The notes below the pieces were generated by a model that worked only from the letters and a program-made list of their open reading frames with translations, ran no database searches and was not told the DNA's origin. Shown piece by piece: positions 62,085-64,000 of a stretch of DNA of 64,000 bases. Origin of the DNA: CBDFHC01 sp965247585 (GTDB lineage Bacteria; Chloroflexota; Dehalococcoidia; Lucifugimonadales; GCA-2712585); NCBI GenBank assembly GCA_965247585.1, contig CBDFHC010000004.1, positions 1,060,079 to 1,124,078 on the forward strand. The letters run 5' to 3'. A program made the translations under genes and the position numbers. Positions within the stretch are counted from its first letter, which is position 1. The number at the start of each line of letters is the position of its first letter.

Positions 62085-64000
62085 GGGCGCCTCTCATACA
62101 ACAGGACTTTGCCGTTTACGACAGCGGCGAGCTTTAGGTTAGGATCATGGCCTTTGACCGAGTGGATTGACGTTCCGGGGCGTAGGAGGGCAGCGTCGCC
62201 GTCCTGCGGCTGATAGCCCATCGGCAGTCCAATGTTGCAGCTTAGACAGAAAGCTATGCGATAAACAACCGGACCGAGGTCGGATTGGTCTAGCTCCCTT
62301 TCTCCATTTGATACGCTATCACCGCGTTTAGACGCCCGACCGTATGAGGCACCCCCGAAGTGGAACACGTCGACCCAGGTCGTGATGGGGTCCCTTATCA
62401 GGACTCCCTCGTGGCCTAGACCTCGCCGTATCCTTTTCATTGAGTCGCCGTCTTTCAACGTCGCGTCAAGCAAATCGCCATCAACCATTGGGGAATCGTG
62501 CCGCTCTAACACCTTGCCTTCCCGGTCGAGTACAACTTGAGCGCCTGACCGCACGTGGGTAACGTATGCGATGCGGCCGCGATTCGGATCGTCGGCGAAG
62601 GCGACCACAACTCCGTTATCGAGGTCGAGCCTAATGTGTCCCGGCGCCTTGGAAGCGCTGCCTGGCATAATGGGCTCAGGGGTTGGCGTTGAGCGTCGAG
62701 AGCCACCGGACGTCCCCAACAGGGGAGTGTTCGTGTAACTGCGGCCGTAGGTGGAGCCGGTTTCGGCGTCCAGTGCCACAACAGCGACGGAGAAGTCCTG
62801 CCGCTTGTCCTCGGGCACGATGCCAGCGTCGCGCCAGGAGCCCTGGACTTCTACCACCCAAACCAACGGGTCCGAGTCCATAGCCGCCGGAGCTGACCCT
62901 CTTATCGTCTGGAACTCGCTCAAGCGCATTAGGCGCACAACCGGCGAGTGGGGTTTGCCGGTTGAAACGATTTCGGGCGCCGCGAAGCCCAGGTGCGCCA
63001 GGCCCAGCCGTGCGGCCAATCGTTCCGAGATCCTCGGCCCACCGTCGGTCGCCACGGGCCGGTCGTCTTCACCCAGGGCGCGCCACACCGAGAGGATGAC
63101 GGCGTGGTCTGTCATGACGCCCCGCGAGAGCTCACCCGACTCCAGCCACAACGTCCGCCCTACAGATATGCCGTCGGCCAAGTGGAAGCTGAGGAAATAG
63201 CGCGGCCCTTCACGGTCACGCATTCTCTGGTCCACCGGACTCTCAAGCACGGTTTCGACGAAGGCTTCGACGGCGGGTTCCTCATCTATCGTGCCGAGGA
63301 CCTCCCCTCGGTCCTGGGCGTTAAGAATGTCGATGGCCGTAACCTTGCCTCGGATGTCCAGCAGGTCCTCCCCGGTCTTGGCATTAGGGTTCGTGTCCGA
63401 TTCAAACAGCCTTACCCTACCTTCCTCCAAAGTTGCTAGTCGGAACTCCGGTGAGTAACCCTTTACCGCGTAGACCGGCGTGCCCGGGTTCAGGTAGGTT
63501 GAGTCGCCGTCCTGGTAGCGATAGTCGGCCCCCACGTAGCCATCGCCCCTGAAGGCGATCCGGTAGAGCTCTGGTCCCAGGTCTTCTGCAGTCAGGTCAC
63601 GATCTCCCTCGCGAGTTGCTTGTCCAGCCAGCCTCCACCTTGCCAGGTAATCGATACCGCCGAATTGGATCAAGGGCACCCAGTCGATGACCGTCTCACG
63701 GGGCCGCACGTCCTCATCGCTCTTGAGACCCTTCAGGATGCGGTCCATCTCGGCCCCGTCCTCTAGCACCGCATCCAGACGTCCTGGGCCGTCACCTCGC
63801 CCGTCGTGTCTATCGATAATCTGCCCATCGCGGTCCAGCATGGCCTGGGAGCCGGAGGGGACGTGAGTGACGTAGGCCACTTTGTCGGGCATCTCAGGCG
63901 AGGAGCTCTCCACGAAGGCGACCACTACGCCGCCGCCTAGATCAAGTCTATAGCTCTCGGAGGCCGGCACAGGCTTGATGGAGCCGGGAAGCTGTGGGGT
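62081..64000 (-). CDS. Repeat-domain secreted protein, 5' end outside window
   Basis: At least 639 codons open to the right edge. Two copies of one domain are visible: RLDLGGGVVVAF ... AYVTHVPSGSQ ... LGPELYRIAF and RLDLDNGVVVAF ... AYVTHVRSGAQ ... LGPVVYRIAF, separated by a central domain and a Pro/Thr linker (TPTPEPIMPGS). The same linker type precedes the first copy at the edge (TPQLPGSIKP), so more domains may lie upstream. GTG 63970 is therefore probably not the true start. Cell-surface location inferred from neighbours. Confidence 0.75.
   Translation of the reverse strand, partial: TPQLPGSIKPVPASESYRLDLGGGVVVAFVESSSPEMPDKVAYVTHVPSGSQAMLDRDGQIIDRHDGRGDGPGRLDAVLEDGAEMDRILKGLKSDEDVRPRETVIDWVPLIQFGGIDYLARWRLAGQATREGDRDLTAEDLGPELYRIAFRGDGYVGADYRYQDGDSTYLNPGTPVYAVKGYSPEFRLATLEEGRVRLFESDTNPNAKTGEDLLDIRGKVTAIDILNAQDRGEVLGTIDEEPAVEAFVETVLESPVDQRMRDREGPRYFLSFHLADGISVGRTLWLESGELSRGVMTDHAVILSVWRALGEDDRPVATDGGPRISERLAARLGLAHLGFAAPEIVSTGKPHSPVVRLMRLSEFQTIRGSAPAAMDSDPLVWVVEVQGSWRDAGIVPEDKRQDFSVAVVALDAETGSTYGRSYTNTPLLGTSGGSRRSTPTPEPIMPGSASKAPGHIRLDLDNGVVVAFADDPNRGRIAYVTHVRSGAQVVLDREGKVLERHDSPMVDGDLLDATLKDGDSMKRIRRGLGHEGVLIRDPITTWVDVFHFGGASYGRASKRGDSVSNGERELDQSDLGPVVYRIAFCLSCNIGLPMGYQPQDGDAALLRPGTSIHSVKGHDPNLKLAAVVNGKVLLYERRP

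Noticed and set aside
1..64000. CRISPR arrays, rRNA and tRNA genes
   Set aside because: No regularly spaced repeats, no rRNA signatures and no cloverleaf with a T-arm consensus were found; TTCGAA hits fall inside coding sequence.

Overview
The window is about 64 kb of GC-rich bacterial DNA, mostly two mobile genetic elements set between chromosomal-type genes. The host looks like a member of the Chloroflexota. That is inferred from high GC, frequent GTG/TTG starts, lipoproteins with Pro/Thr 'TPTPVP' linkers, and a monoderm-style transfer gene set; no rRNA or other phylogenetic marker is present, so the assignment is tentative.

Left flank (1-8.4 kb). A defence cluster on the minus strand holds a SNF2-type helicase with a DUF3883 end, a NYN-domain protein broken by one in-frame stop, and the N-terminal part of a DUF1156 adenine methyltransferase that runs off the left edge. 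This resembles the helicase/methylase/ATPase (Hma-like) defence modules. Divergent from it is an XRE repressor plus ImmA/IrrE protease pair. The shared 5011-5058 promoter region has a perfect 13-bp palindrome lying over both -35 boxes. An HTH-HNH nuclease and a lipoprotein nuclease (DUF1524 plus Excalibur) follow.

Element A (about 8.7-46.5 kb). A long minus-strand operon (27.5 to 8.7 kb) carries DNA metabolism genes: primase, Rad52-type annealing protein, PD-(D/E)XK nuclease, SSB, RadC, an SNF2 helicase and a DUF6094 methyltransferase. It ends in a PRTRC cassette with an E1-like ThiF protein, an E2-like PRTRC_B, a JAMM peptidase (PRTRC_A) and a Ubl-like PRTRC_C. The gaps between its genes repeatedly hold similar short GC-rich hairpins. 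A 2.4-kb group II intron, with its reverse transcriptase, splits the methyltransferase gene. On the plus strand (29.4-41.2 kb) is a type IV secretion/conjugation operon: VirB6-like, two VirB2-like pilins, a PrgI-fusion, VirB4, a TraD-like ATPase and a Replic_Relax protein. A cluster of small HTH genes, a second XRE/ImmA pair, a ribbon-helix-helix protein and a large serine recombinase close the element.

Element B (about 46.4-54.3 kb) is a smaller relative in opposite orientation: a second serine recombinase whose 3' end overlaps the first tail-to-tail across an imperfect palindrome, a VapBC-type pair, a second TraD/Replic_Relax pair, and a paralogue of element A's 296-aa regulator. It has no VirB4 or pilin genes and may depend on element A.

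Right flank (54.4-64 kb) is a tightly packed minus-strand row of six lipoprotein or secreted protein genes, several sharing domains.

Seven reading frames are interrupted by single-base indels, many in G/C runs, and one by a stop codon. All indel cases lie in the two elements. They may be assembly errors or real decay; this needs reads to settle.
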